DNA from: Blastocystis hominis
Lineage: Eukaryota; Sar; Bigyra; Opalinata; Blastocystidae
Assembly (NCBI RefSeq): GCF_000151665.1
Contig: NW_013171849.1
Location: 920,480 to 984,479, forward strand
Length of the DNA: 64,000 nt
Direction: 5' to 3'
The notes under the pieces are model-generated. The model searched no databases, had not been told where the DNA came from, and worked only from the letters and a program-made list of their open reading frames with translations. Below are positions 49,698-57,854 of the stretch, piece by piece (position 1 is the first letter of the stretch; every line of letters begins with the position of its first letter). Position numbers and translations under genes: made by a program.

Positions 49698-50135
49698 ATG
49701 AACTGTTGGATGAATGATGAACGTCTTGATATCACACGTAAATACGTGCATGATATGATTAATTCATTTGTTGAGGACCCAAAAGGTACAAATTATCATA
49801 ATGAGTATAATCCTCCTTATATGATGATAAATTCACCTGATCTTCAACATCTTCTTGTGAAATCATGTAATGATGATAAATACATAGTGAAGTATGGGGG
49901 ACAAAGTGGGGCGACAAAGTCGCCCCGGGAAGCCGAAGGCTTCCCACAAAGTCCCGCCGGGGAAGGTTCGCTTCCCCGAAACATTGCTGAACTCCGTGCT
50001 TTCAATGAGAATATCTATGATATCGAAGGTCATCGTGTGATGACATTAGGTGGTGATATAATTATCATTGATATCGATGGTGTTGCATTTGATCAACTCG
50101 AATGTGTATCGGGTAAACGATTACCGCCAAAGTAA
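49698..50135 (+). CDS. Polinton protein of unknown function, 145 residues, with hairpin insert
   Basis: Two conserved-looking halves (MNCWMNDERLDITRKYVHDM to KYIVKY, and NIAELRAFNENIYDIEGHRV to the end) are separated by about 28 residues coded by a hairpin cluster (GGQSGATKSPREAEGFPQS...). The insert keeps the frame. Beta-strand repeats GHRVMTLGGDIIIIDIDGV suggest a small folded domain. Function unknown. Confidence 0.5.
   Translation: MNCWMNDERLDITRKYVHDMINSFVEDPKGTNYHNEYNPPYMMINSPDLQHLLVKSCNDDKYIVKYGGQSGATKSPREAEGFPQSPAGEGSLPRNIAELRAFNENIYDIEGHRVMTLGGDIIIIDIDGVAFDQLECVSGKRLPPK
49896..49977. repeat. Nested GGG-CCC hairpin cluster, locus 4 (inside a CDS)
   Basis: Hairpins GGGGCGAC-AAA, GGGAAGCC-GAA and GGGGAAGG-TTC. 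The first two sit inside an outer GGGAC...GTCCC pairing. The cluster lies in frame in the 145-residue gene. Confidence 0.9.
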
Positions 50136-50185
50136 AAGACTGGAAGCCGTGGCTTCCTTTTTCACTTTGTCTCCTCCCCCTACGA

Positions 50186-50269
50186 GGGGGCGTTTTACGC
50201 CCCCGGGCAGCTTCGCTGCCCTTACACTAGGGGGAATCGTAGATTCCCCCGGGGGCACGTAGTGCCCCC
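50186..50269. repeat. Four GGG-CCC hairpins, locus 5
   Basis: Between two convergent genes: GGGGGCG-TTTTA, GGGCAGC-TTC, GGGGGAATC-GTA, GGGGGCAC-GTA. The last one touches the stop codon of the fibre-like gene. Confidence 0.9.
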
Positions 50270-51537
50270 TACACTTCCATGATGCTTACCTTCAGTCGAG
50301 TGAAGTAATGTTCGATCGTGGTGTCTCCAGAACGTAAGATTTGAATTTTCATATCTACAGGACGTACTGATGTGAATATGTTCGTGCTACTCAATGTCGT
50401 TGTTGGCACTGGATTATTCAAGCTTGCTTTAATGATTGTAGCTGTCTCGACACCCATTACGAGAGTTGGCACGCTCGTGAATCCTACAAGTGCCTGTTCA
50501 TAGTTGTCACAACGAAGTACGGCATCGATGGTGATCATGTACGTCTTATTGGGTTCCAATTTGATGGGTGCAGAAAGGTCTGAACCTTCCGACGTGAGTG
50601 CCTCGCTAACAACCTGGTGTCCACTTGTCCAGGAGGTGTACTCGAATGTCTTACTCAATTTAGCCGATGTGGGTGATAACGAGACTGTGCCGTTTTCTTT
50701 GACTTCCATGACGTACTTGCCAGCAGTGGATGGGATTGTTAGCTTGGACACGTTGGTCCCATTGTTGTACACGAGACACTTTTCATTGCTAGTACACCCG
50801 AGGATGTCTTTGTAGACGATCTCAGGCGTGAGATTCGTAAGAATTGGACTCTCATTGCTACTCTCGACCTTGAATGTCGCATAGCCTGCCGTGGTTGGCA
50901 ATGATAGACCATAGACAGCATCGTTCCAGTAGGTGACGATTCTCTGCCCATCAGATCCGATTCCTAGAGCTTCATGGAAAAGACTTCTTGGTGTGACCTT
51001 GTTGAACAGGAAGTCATTGTTCGAATCGGCTGAAAGGAAGAACGTTCCCGACTTACTTGGTAAGAATAGATCCTTCGAATCACTCTTGGTCGAATTCCAG
51101 TTCGGTACCGCATACCAGTCCGACGTGCTCGTAAGTTCGAGTGCCTCGAAAATCACGGGCTTCGTCAATGCTTCCAATGAAGGTCCACTATCCGGGTCAG
51201 TCGTGAGAATGAAAGAACCACTTTCTGGCAGATTGATCGCTCCGAACGCCGAGTTATTCTTGAAGAAGGGAATAGCTCCATTGGTTGGAATGATAATCGA
51301 TTGTCCATCGCTGTCCTTGAAATACGAGTTATCCAAGGAAGTGAAATCTTCACCTGCGACGGACCATGTGTACACATCGCCAGTCTTGGTAAGCACGTAG
51401 TTGCCATTGGTCGACGGAAATGCGAACGTGTCAAAAGAGTTGTCCGAGTAGTACTGGATACCATTCATCATCTCCTTGCGCTTGAACACTCCGTTCTGGA
51501 GATAGACTAGTTTCTCAGGTTGTGTTGGTGTTGCCAT
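50269..51537 (-). CDS. Fibre-like repeat protein, 422 residues
   Basis: Contains at least five repeats of a beta motif with the pattern hydrophobic-Pro-Ser/Thr-x-x-Gly-x-Tyr/Phe: FAFPSTNGNYVLTKTGDVY, INLPESGSFILTTDPD, LFLPSKSGTFFLSAD, LSLPTTAGYATFKVESS, LTIPSTAGKYVMEVKENG. Such spaced strands resemble shaft repeats of trimeric viral or phage fibres; the C-terminal 150 residues would be a globular head (PNKTYMITIDAVLRCDNYEQ). A receptor-binding or decoration role on the particle is inference. Flanked on both sides by hairpin clusters. Confidence 0.5.
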   Translation of the reverse strand: MATPTQPEKLVYLQNGVFKRKEMMNGIQYYSDNSFDTFAFPSTNGNYVLTKTGDVYTWSVAGEDFTSLDNSYFKDSDGQSIIIPTNGAIPFFKNNSAFGAINLPESGSFILTTDPDSGPSLEALTKPVIFEALELTSTSDWYAVPNWNSTKSDSKDLFLPSKSGTFFLSADSNNDFLFNKVTPRSLFHEALGIGSDGQRIVTYWNDAVYGLSLPTTAGYATFKVESSNESPILTNLTPEIVYKDILGCTSNEKCLVYNNGTNVSKLTIPSTAGKYVMEVKENGTVSLSPTSAKLSKTFEYTSWTSGHQVVSEALTSEGSDLSAPIKLEPNKTYMITIDAVLRCDNYEQALVGFTSVPTLVMGVETATIIKASLNNPVPTTTLSSTNIFTSVRPVDMKIQILRSGDTTIEHYFTRLKVSIMEV

Positions 51538-51545
51538 TTACTACA

Positions 51546-51633
51546 GGGGAAAAACTTTGTTTTTTCCCCGGGACGACTTCGTGGGAAGCCGAAGGCTTCC
51601 CGGGGCGATGTACATCGCCCCCTTCGTCGTCCC
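51546..51633. repeat. Nested GGG-CCC hairpins, locus 6
   Basis: Between the divergent fibre-like and capsid-like genes: GGGGAAAA arm, GGGAAGCC-GAA and GGGGCGATG, the last two enclosed in an outer GGGACGAC...GTCGTCCC. Confidence 0.9.
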
Positions 51634-51677
51634 TTACTATACATGGATGGGAATAAATAATTTCACTGCTATAATAA

Positions 51678-52967
51678 ATGGCTACTACAATTCCTCCTGT
51701 GCATAACTACGAATCGCAGATTGTGTTCAGCAATCAGTCCAATAACATCAAGTCGACCGATGTGATCAATTGGACGATCGCACCATCCGGTGATGACGTG
51801 TACTTCAATCTGTACAAGTCTCGAATGACGTTCAAGCTCAAGATCACCGGATTGGCAAATAACGCAACAGGTTCACCCAAGGTATTCTATGTTCCGGTGA
51901 AGAAGAACATGTCGGGCATTGTAAACAACACGAAGGTCACGTACACCTATTGGAATGGTGAGAACTTGGCATCCTTGCCTCTGAGTGCAGACAATGAAAA
52001 CATCGGCCAGATCCGGTCACTCTTGAATGCGCTCACGGACAACAAGCACAACAATGTGGTGAATGAAGGATTGAAGGAACTGTCCTACATCTACTACGAT
52101 GCATTGGACTACGATACTGACGATGAAACCGAGAGAGCTGCGGCCATCCTGGGTCGACCTTATGGCGGGAAGTTGTTCTACAACATGCTCAAGTTCGTAC
52201 AGCCACCTGGATCGACCACGGCGTACACGACGATCAATGTGAACTTTGCAGACATCTTTGAAGGTTGTTCCCAGGAACGATTCATCAATCTCACGCAGAT
52301 GGATGCTCAGATCTATCCCACGAACGACGATGCATACTTCTACATCGATGCTGGCAAAATCAATACCGCTACAAGTCCGGACGCTGTTCCATCAGCCACG
52401 GCTTTCACCGGTGTGTACTTCGACACGTGCACGCTTTGGTATCACAGTTACAAGACGAGCGATGATTCGACCTTCGATCCTGAAGACACTCAGTTGGTGA
52501 AGAACCAGATCATGACCAAGACGTTCCGTATTCCTTCTGGCCAGAACTTCATCGATGATCGTGTGCTGGTCAACTTCCCCGTCAAGATGATGTTCATGAT
52601 GTTCACGGACGACAATGGCGATTTCTCGACTCTCAAGGACATTCGATTCAAACGTATCTCATTGAACATCGCTGGTGAACAGAAACGTATCATCAATGTG
52701 GACAACACGAACACACCTGATGGAATTGATCACACGTTCTTCGAATGGATGGACTATCTTTGCAATAGTCGTTCCGACGAGTACGACACGCTGTTGACGT
52801 ACAAGACGTGGTTGAATCAGTTCCGAATCTTCGCCTTCCCGTTAGCCGAGTGGTTCCCGATGCGAGCAGCGAATCAGATCCAGTTCGAAATCGAGTTGGA
52901 AGAGGATGTTGCAGCGACGACCCAGATGCACCTCATCATGATCCGTGCCAACACGGTGGGAGCGTAA
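51678..52967 (+). CDS. Candidate major capsid protein, 429 residues
   Basis: Intact gene. Its size, central position next to the packaging ATPase and beta-rich sequence fit a double jelly-roll capsid protein: SQIVFSNQSNNIKS, DVYFNLYKSRMTFKLKITGL, FIDDRVLVNFPVKMMFMMFTD, FRIFAFPLAEWFPMRAANQI and a last strand pair IQFEIELEEDVAATTQMHLI. The C-terminal pattern (aromatic-rich turn, then two long strands) is what capsid proteins of this class show, but I cannot compare structures. The alternative is the penton or another coat protein. Preceded by an AT-rich leader after hairpin locus 6 and followed at once by hairpin locus 7. Confidence 0.6.
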   Translation: MATTIPPVHNYESQIVFSNQSNNIKSTDVINWTIAPSGDDVYFNLYKSRMTFKLKITGLANNATGSPKVFYVPVKKNMSGIVNNTKVTYTYWNGENLASLPLSADNENIGQIRSLLNALTDNKHNNVVNEGLKELSYIYYDALDYDTDDETERAAAILGRPYGGKLFYNMLKFVQPPGSTTAYTTINVNFADIFEGCSQERFINLTQMDAQIYPTNDDAYFYIDAGKINTATSPDAVPSATAFTGVYFDTCTLWYHSYKTSDDSTFDPEDTQLVKNQIMTKTFRIPSGQNFIDDRVLVNFPVKMMFMMFTDDNGDFSTLKDIRFKRISLNIAGEQKRIINVDNTNTPDGIDHTFFEWMDYLCNSRSDEYDTLLTYKTWLNQFRIFAFPLAEWFPMRAANQIQFEIELEEDVAATTQMHLIMIRANTVGA

Positions 52968-53005
52968 GGGGAGCCGCAGGCTCCCCGGGGAAGCGTAGCT
53001 TCCCC
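52968..53005. repeat. GGG-CCC hairpin pair, locus 7
   Basis: GGGGAGCC-GCA and GGGGAAGC-GTA, starting directly after the TAA of the capsid-like gene. Confidence 0.9.
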
Positions 53006-53052
53006 ACGCGTAAAACGCTCTTAAAGATTTCAAAACATAAATATAAATAGAT

Positions 53053-53598
53053 ATGAGCAACAAGATTCAGGTTTTCGATCTTTTCAACACTTCTAACATT
53101 TCTCTCACCTCGACTGGATTCAAGAGAGATGGCGAATCGGCTAAGTATGTCTGCAAGATCACCGATGCTACCATTGTTTTCGTGGGTGACAACTCGAAGT
53201 TCGAAACAGACAAGAAGAAACTGTTCAACACTTTCTCCATCACACTGCCCAAGGAGCAATCGGAAGAGTTCAAAAGAATCCTCGATGAGACGAAGAGAGA
53301 GAATCAGCCGTACAGCGAATACGATGGCGAGATCCAGTTCAAAGTGAAATTGAGTCCGAACACGAAGATCGTGAATAACGACAAGAAGCCTATCAAGATC
53401 GATCTGCGAAATGTGCCCTGTGCCGATCTTCGCGAATACAAGGATGCAACGATCGATCTTGTGGTGACCGGGGAGAGCAAGGAGTTCATGAAGGAAGATA
53501 AGGACGGCAAAAACACCGAGTTCTCGTACACAACTCTCACAGCAACGCAAATCAAGATCAAGGATAAGAATAGTGTCTTCGATTGCGATTTCCTGTAA
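53053..53598 (+). CDS. Polinton 181-residue protein, possible ssDNA-binding protein
   Basis: Short, charged, beta-rich. The middle (EIQFKVKLSPNTKIVNNDKK then PIKIDLRNVPCADLREYKDA, ending SYTTLTATQIKIKDK) resembles OB-fold ssDNA-binding proteins of phages, and the C-terminal acidic-aromatic end (SVFDCDFL) recalls SSB tails. Replication by protein priming needs such a protein. This is a guess from pattern only. Confidence 0.4.
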   Translation: MSNKIQVFDLFNTSNISLTSTGFKRDGESAKYVCKITDATIVFVGDNSKFETDKKKLFNTFSITLPKEQSEEFKRILDETKRENQPYSEYDGEIQFKVKLSPNTKIVNNDKKPIKIDLRNVPCADLREYKDATIDLVVTGESKEFMKEDKDGKNTEFSYTTLTATQIKIKDKNSVFDCDFL

Positions 53599-53655
53599 AT
53601 GGCTACCGTGGTTGCTGTGACTACCTTTTTCACTTTGGCTGTCGTGGTTGTCATA

Positions 53656-53699
53656 GAGGGAGGAAGCTACGCTTCCTCCCGAGGCAACTTTGTTGCCTC
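53656..53699. repeat. GGG-CCC hairpin pair, locus 8
   Basis: GGGAGGAAGC-TAC and GAGGCAAC-TTT between the 181-residue gene and the ATPase gene; ends 9 bp before the ATPase start. Confidence 0.85.
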
Positions 53700-53708
53700 C
53701 ATGAATAA

Positions 53709-55082
53709 ATGGAAGAATCCCCATACATTCCTAACATTGATACAACATTGCTCGCTATCAAGAACCGAATAAGACGATTCAATCATCGATGTCCGTATAA
53801 CAACAAACGATTGACGAGAAGAACAGAAAATACGCTCAATCAAGCCGAAGTAATGCAGGATACCATCAAACAACGGATGGAGAATGAAACCGATGAGGAG
53901 AAGAGCAAACAATATGCCAAAATACTGAGAGAACTAGCCGACTACATCCAACCAGAGCAAACCATTGACGAGCAATTGCAGGATCTTCGACAGAATAAGG
54001 AAAGCATGGGCATTATGAAGTTCGACTGGGAACTTGATTGTCAGGACACATTCCTCAATCAATTCACGCTCATCATTGCTCCTTCCAAGTCGGGCAAGTC
54101 GTTCCTCATCAATCAGTTGTGCTACGGGATACCTCACTCGTTCGACAAGATCTGCTTCTTCATGGGAAAGGTAAGCTATGAAAACAAGTGTCCACAAGTG
54201 CTCAAACACGTTGCCAACAAAGCAGGCATCAAGACACAATGGATCAACACGGACGGAGGGGGATCGGAGATTCCCCCGTTCACGGATAGCGAGGACGTCG
54301 CGTACAAACAATTGAATGACGATGGATCAAGTGTGGCGATCTACAACGACACCACGTATCCGTCGATCTACATCTTCGACGACTTGTACACGAAGCCGAA
54401 CGATCACTGGGTGGTGAACTTCATGGACACCATGGCTTGCATGAGTCGACATCGGAAGACCAGTTGCTTCATTGCCTTCCAAGGATTCTCTCGATTGAGC
54501 AACAAGATCATCGATAATGCCACTCGAATCTTCTTGTACTACGACATCCTTGGACGAGAGGATTTGTGGCGCAAAATGAAGATACCACCACCGAGTAATC
54601 TATCCGAGGTACTTCGTGATATCCAGATGGGCATGCACACACGATGGTACTACTTGGATGACGATTCACTGGTCGAGTACGTCCCATACGAGCTGAGTAG
54701 CAAACAACAAGCAATCAACAAGATGCGATCGAAGTTACCGAAGGCATTGAGTGATGAACGAAAACGCAAAGAAGTGGAAGAGAAGCAACGACAAGTGCAG
54801 CAACTCGAAGAAGAATTAGGACGCACGAAGCAGACCACGCAAACCAAAGTGAATAAGGCACGCACTTACAATCTCTTGGACATCAAAGAGGCCGTTGAAA
54901 TCAAACCACAGGACTACAGTAAATCCATCAATACCAAGGAATTCCAGTTCGTACAGAAACCGAGAGATGGAACGCAGAACTGGGAGGTAGGAGGAGCGAA
55001 GCTTCCCAAGGCTCCGAGTGATAGAGTCGCTCCAAAGCAGAAGAAAGGCAAAGGACTGCGTTCCAAGTACGATTTGACATAG
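53709..55082 (+). CDS. FtsK/HerA-type DNA-packaging ATPase
   Basis: 457 residues. Powers packaging of the element's DNA into capsids. Walker A LIIAPSKSGKSFLINQL (about residues 119-135), Walker B PSIYIFDDLY (about 217-226), a sensor-like TSCFIAFQGFSRLS. The N terminus is helical and charged; the C terminus is a basic coiled coil (KRKEVEEKQRQVQQLEEELG). A degenerate hairpin codes for GGGSEIPP in a loop between the Walker motifs. The start ATG follows hairpin locus 8 by 9 bp. Confidence 0.85.
   Translation: MEESPYIPNIDTTLLAIKNRIRRFNHRCPYNNKRLTRRTENTLNQAEVMQDTIKQRMENETDEEKSKQYAKILRELADYIQPEQTIDEQLQDLRQNKESMGIMKFDWELDCQDTFLNQFTLIIAPSKSGKSFLINQLCYGIPHSFDKICFFMGKVSYENKCPQVLKHVANKAGIKTQWINTDGGGSEIPPFTDSEDVAYKQLNDDGSSVAIYNDTTYPSIYIFDDLYTKPNDHWVVNFMDTMACMSRHRKTSCFIAFQGFSRLSNKIIDNATRIFLYYDILGREDLWRKMKIPPPSNLSEVLRDIQMGMHTRWYYLDDDSLVEYVPYELSSKQQAINKMRSKLPKALSDERKRKEVEEKQRQVQQLEEELGRTKQTTQTKVNKARTYNLLDIKEAVEIKPQDYSKSINTKEFQFVQKPRDGTQNWEVGGAKLPKAPSDRVAPKQKKGKGLRSKYDLT
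54258..54277. repeat. Degenerate GGG-CCC hairpin, locus 9 (inside ATPase CDS)
   Basis: GGGGGATC with loop GGA and a bulged 3' arm, in frame in the ATPase gene (encodes GGGSEIPP). Confidence 0.6.
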
Positions 55083-55107
55083 CCAAAGTGAAAATGGAGT
55101 TTTACAC

Positions 55108-55497
55108 TTACACCCTCTGGATAGCTGGGTCAACAGCGTCGTGCGTGTACAAGTGAAGGAGTGCCAGGTAGCCACAATTGTTGGCAAAGATCGACTGGTA
55201 TTTCACTTTGTTCACACGGAACACACGGTTCGTACCTGTCAACGGGAAGTCATTCATCTCGCCAAAGCTGTCCTGGTAGTTCAGTGTTCCGTCGTCTTCA
55301 CGGAAGCAAGAAACAAAGTGACCAAGTTTCCCTCCGTCTTCAAAGGGTATCCAGATGATGCAATTCGCTGGTTCTTTGTACTTCTTTGCCAAGGACTTGT
55401 ACTTGTCCAATTCCATCACATCGAAGTCGGGTATCTCGAGTTGCTTGGCCAAGGAACGGACTTCATCGAAAGTCATTGGTTCAGCATCCACATTCAT
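55108..55497 (-). CDS. Adenain-like cysteine protease
   Basis: 129 residues. Maturation protease of the Ulp1/adenovirus type: His in KLGHFVSCFRE, then Asp in NYQDSFGEMND, and the nucleophile Cys in ANNCGYLALLHLYT, in the His-Asp-Cys order of the family. The protein is shorter than adenovirus protease (about 200 residues) and like other Polinton proteases. The next gene upstream on the same strand has repeated GGA(L/I) motifs that look like its cleavage sites. Confidence 0.85.
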   Translation of the reverse strand: MNVDAEPMTFDEVRSLAKQLEIPDFDVMELDKYKSLAKKYKEPANCIIWIPFEDGGKLGHFVSCFREDDGTLNYQDSFGEMNDFPLTGTNRVFRVNKVKYQSIFANNCGYLALLHLYTHDAVDPAIQRV

Positions 55498-55527
55498 GTA
55501 GCCGTGGGTGTAGAGCTTCCTCAGTAC

Positions 55528-55568
55528 GGAGGAAGCAGAGCTTCCTCCCGGGGCAGCGTCGCTGCCCC
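55528..55568. repeat. GGG-CCC hairpin pair, locus 10
   Basis: GGAGGAAGC-AGA and GGGGCAGC-GTC between the protease gene and the gene for its likely substrate. Confidence 0.9.
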
Positions 55569-56732
55569 TCAGTACACTCTCCTTCGAATCACTGACTCGT
55601 GCATCTTGTTCTCGTTCTGTGGAAGGGCTGTGAGGATGCGATTCTTTTTTTTCGTCTGGACTTCAATTGCTTGTGTCTCGTTGTCCAGGTCAGAAACATC
55701 GTAACCAGTGCCGGCTTTGCTTTCCTTGCCCTGAATCTGGTTTGCCACATCGCTAACCGAATGGGACGACTTTGTCGTCCCGGCGGAACGAAGTGGGGCG
55801 ACAAAGTCTCCCCGGGAAGCCGAAGGCTTCCCACGAAGTTCCGCCACCGTACCCTTCGCCATGTCACCTATCACATTCGCGAGCTGCTTCACGGTGTCCG
55901 ATCCTGTCTTCTGGGATACATAGTTCACACCCTTGTTGATCGCGTTGTTCGCAGCATTCGTGCCAGCATTCACCAGAATATCGGTGATGGGTTTTAACTT
56001 GTCGGCATTGTTGTCGTACCAACCTTTGATCTTGTTCCAGGCATTCTTGAAGAACGTGCCAACACGACTTGAACCGGCGTACAAGGCTCCACCTCGGACT
56101 TCGATGTTTTTACTTTGTCGTTCAATGGCTTTCATGGTCTTCAACACGTCGTCATAATCGCCAGGGTTGATTCCATTGAGGAACACAGCAGAAGCTCCTC
56201 CGAATTTGAGTGCACCTCCCTCCTTACCCTTCACTAGCTCTTTGAGGCTTGAGATGATCTGTGGAGCCATCTGAATGAGCGCTGGGATGATCGTGGCAGC
56301 AAGAGTACCAAGTGCTCCGCCTTTCTTGAGTCCGGTTAGCTCGTTCATCAATTGCGCTTCATTGAATGCCAGTGCGCCACCTGTGTCCGAAGAGAAGCCA
56401 ATGGCACCACCAGAAGCATTAGATTTACATGCACCGGCGGAACGAAGTTCCGCCGAGGGGGAAGCTGTGCTTCCCCCTGCCGCACCTCCTCCTGAGCTAA
56501 CGTCCTTGGTCGCCCCATTGAAAGCAATAGCTCCAGCACTTTTCGCCGAAGTTCGCTTCGGACGACCTTTGGTCGCTCCTCGTTTCTTGGCTCTCTTTGA
56601 TTGCACTGGTGTTTCGAGTTCCTTGTGAAGATTCAATGTCTTGCGTCGGTCCACGATCGTTCCACTATCCTGTTCTCGGAAATCGGGTTCGCCATAGAAA
56701 GCAGATATATCAACAGTGAATGGAATTGCCAT
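55569..56732 (-). CDS. Ala/Gly-rich minor capsid or core protein, likely protease substrate
   Basis: 387 residues. A basic N-terminal patch (KRAKKRGATKGRPKR) and repeated Gly-Gly-Ala-hydrophobic sites: SGGAIGF, TGGALAF, KKGGALGT, KEGGALKF, VRGGALYA, plus SAGAIAF. Adenain-type proteases cut after or within (hydrophobic)-x-Gly-Gly or Gly-x-Gly. Between two sites lies a hydrophobic amphipathic helix (TLAATIIPALIQMAPQIISS), like the membrane-active peptide of adenovirus pVI. A precursor cut into core and lytic peptides is inferred. Two hairpin clusters (loci 11 and 12) are in frame and code for low-complexity linkers. Confidence 0.6.
   Translation of the reverse strand: MAIPFTVDISAFYGEPDFREQDSGTIVDRRKTLNLHKELETPVQSKRAKKRGATKGRPKRTSAKSAGAIAFNGATKDVSSGGGAAGGSTASPSAELRSAGACKSNASGGAIGFSSDTGGALAFNEAQLMNELTGLKKGGALGTLAATIIPALIQMAPQIISSLKELVKGKEGGALKFGGASAVFLNGINPGDYDDVLKTMKAIERQSKNIEVRGGALYAGSSRVGTFFKNAWNKIKGWYDNNADKLKPITDILVNAGTNAANNAINKGVNYVSQKTGSDTVKQLANVIGDMAKGTVAELRGKPSASRGDFVAPLRSAGTTKSSHSVSDVANQIQGKESKAGTGYDVSDLDNETQAIEVQTKKKNRILTALPQNENKMHESVIRRRVY
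55763..55845. repeat. Nested GGG-CCC hairpins, locus 11 (inside a CDS)
   Basis: GGGACGAC-TTT, then GGCGGAAC...GTTCCGCC enclosing GGGGCGAC and GGGAAGCC-GAA, in frame in the 387-residue gene. Confidence 0.9.
56436..56477. repeat. GGG-CCC hairpin pair, locus 12 (inside a CDS)
   Basis: GGCGGAAC-GAA and GGGGGAAGC-TGT, in frame in the same 387-residue gene (encodes ASPSAELRSAG). Confidence 0.9.
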
Positions 56733-56740
56733 TTATGTAT

Positions 56741-56827
56741 GGGGAAATCGTAGATTTCCCCGGGGCGACTTAGTCGCCCCTATGTATGGGGAGAATGAAA
56801 TTCTCCCCGGGGAAGCGTAGCTTCCCC
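56741..56827. repeat. Four GGG-CCC hairpins, locus 13
   Basis: Upstream of the 387-residue gene: GGGGAAATC-GTA, GGGGCGAC-TTA, GGGGAGAAT-GAA, GGGGAAGC-GTA. Confidence 0.9.
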
Positions 56828-56897
56828 ATTCGTACAAAGTGAAAAGAATAATGTCTCCCCTTTGTCGAAGACAACCCCTACATTCCACGTCTAATGA

Positions 56898-57854
56898 TTA
56901 TCTCTTTTCCGCAGCGAACATATCCTGGATCGTGTTATATGTTCGCTGCAGATATTCTTCGTAAGTTCCTGTTGCAACAATGTGTAATCTGATGTAGTTC
57001 TTCACATCGGCCAAATATTGAGGAGTTAAATTATTGCTATTAGCTACCTGTATGAAGAAATTCATCAAATACTCGTCTTCATTTCGCTCACGATAGGCTT
57101 TGAATAGACGTGAGAATCCAAGATCACTTGCAAATTGAGTGAAATTAGGATTGTTTACATTGCGAGCAAGCAGACTTGAGAAAGCAATGAAATCATTACG
57201 AATCATTTCTTTTTCAATCGCATCAGCAGTAGCATTATCTTCGTTATTACCTTCGTCGATCAGGGCTGCGACTTGATTTACTTGTTCGATTGCTTGAGGT
57301 GTAAATCCTTGAGTATTTACAACCTCAGGTTGACGATCACCCAAATAGATCACAGCTTGAATTTGTGGTTGATTCATGATCTGTCTATAAGCCTGATTCA
57401 TCCTGTCATTCATTTGCATATTCTGATCCATTATTTGTTGCTGGACCATCTGATTATTATAAAATTCATTTGTCAACATGTTACCAAGTTGAGCCTGTCC
57501 ATTAGCAACATCTGTCAGCAAGTTACCAGTCTGAGTCTGCCCGTTTTCAAGAGCTAGCAAATGTTTATTCGTAGTTTCTATTTCTTTACCCAGAGCATTC
57601 GTGTCATCCAATTATTGCTGCCTAGTCGCCTTTCCCTCATCCGACAATTGCTGCCTAGTCGCCTTTCCCTCATTTTCAACCGCATTACCAAGAGCTACCA
57701 GATTCTGGTTCGAAGCCTGCAATTCATTTGACACGTTTTGAAGCAAAGGTGTGAAATGATTGAATGATTCAACCAACCGTTTGTTGATTGCTTCATATGC
57801 TTTTCCCAACTCAGCAGATACGAATTGCTGAATGAAGCGTTTCGCTCTAGCCAC
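56898..57854 (-). pseudogene. 3' continuation of the coiled-coil structural gene, interrupted by an in-frame TAA
   Basis: From 57854 the helical pattern of the upstream gene continues in a -1 frame (AKRFIQQFVSAELGKAYEAI). After two direct 33-bp copies coding for DEGKATRQQ-like residues there is a TAA at 57614-57612, and the same frame then goes on for 238 more residues (DDTNALGKEIETTNKHLLA to MFAAEKR) with no ATG at its head. The whole looks like the C-terminal half of one long protein. Alternatives: two small real genes using non-ATG starts, recoding of the stop, or sequence error. Confidence 0.5.
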
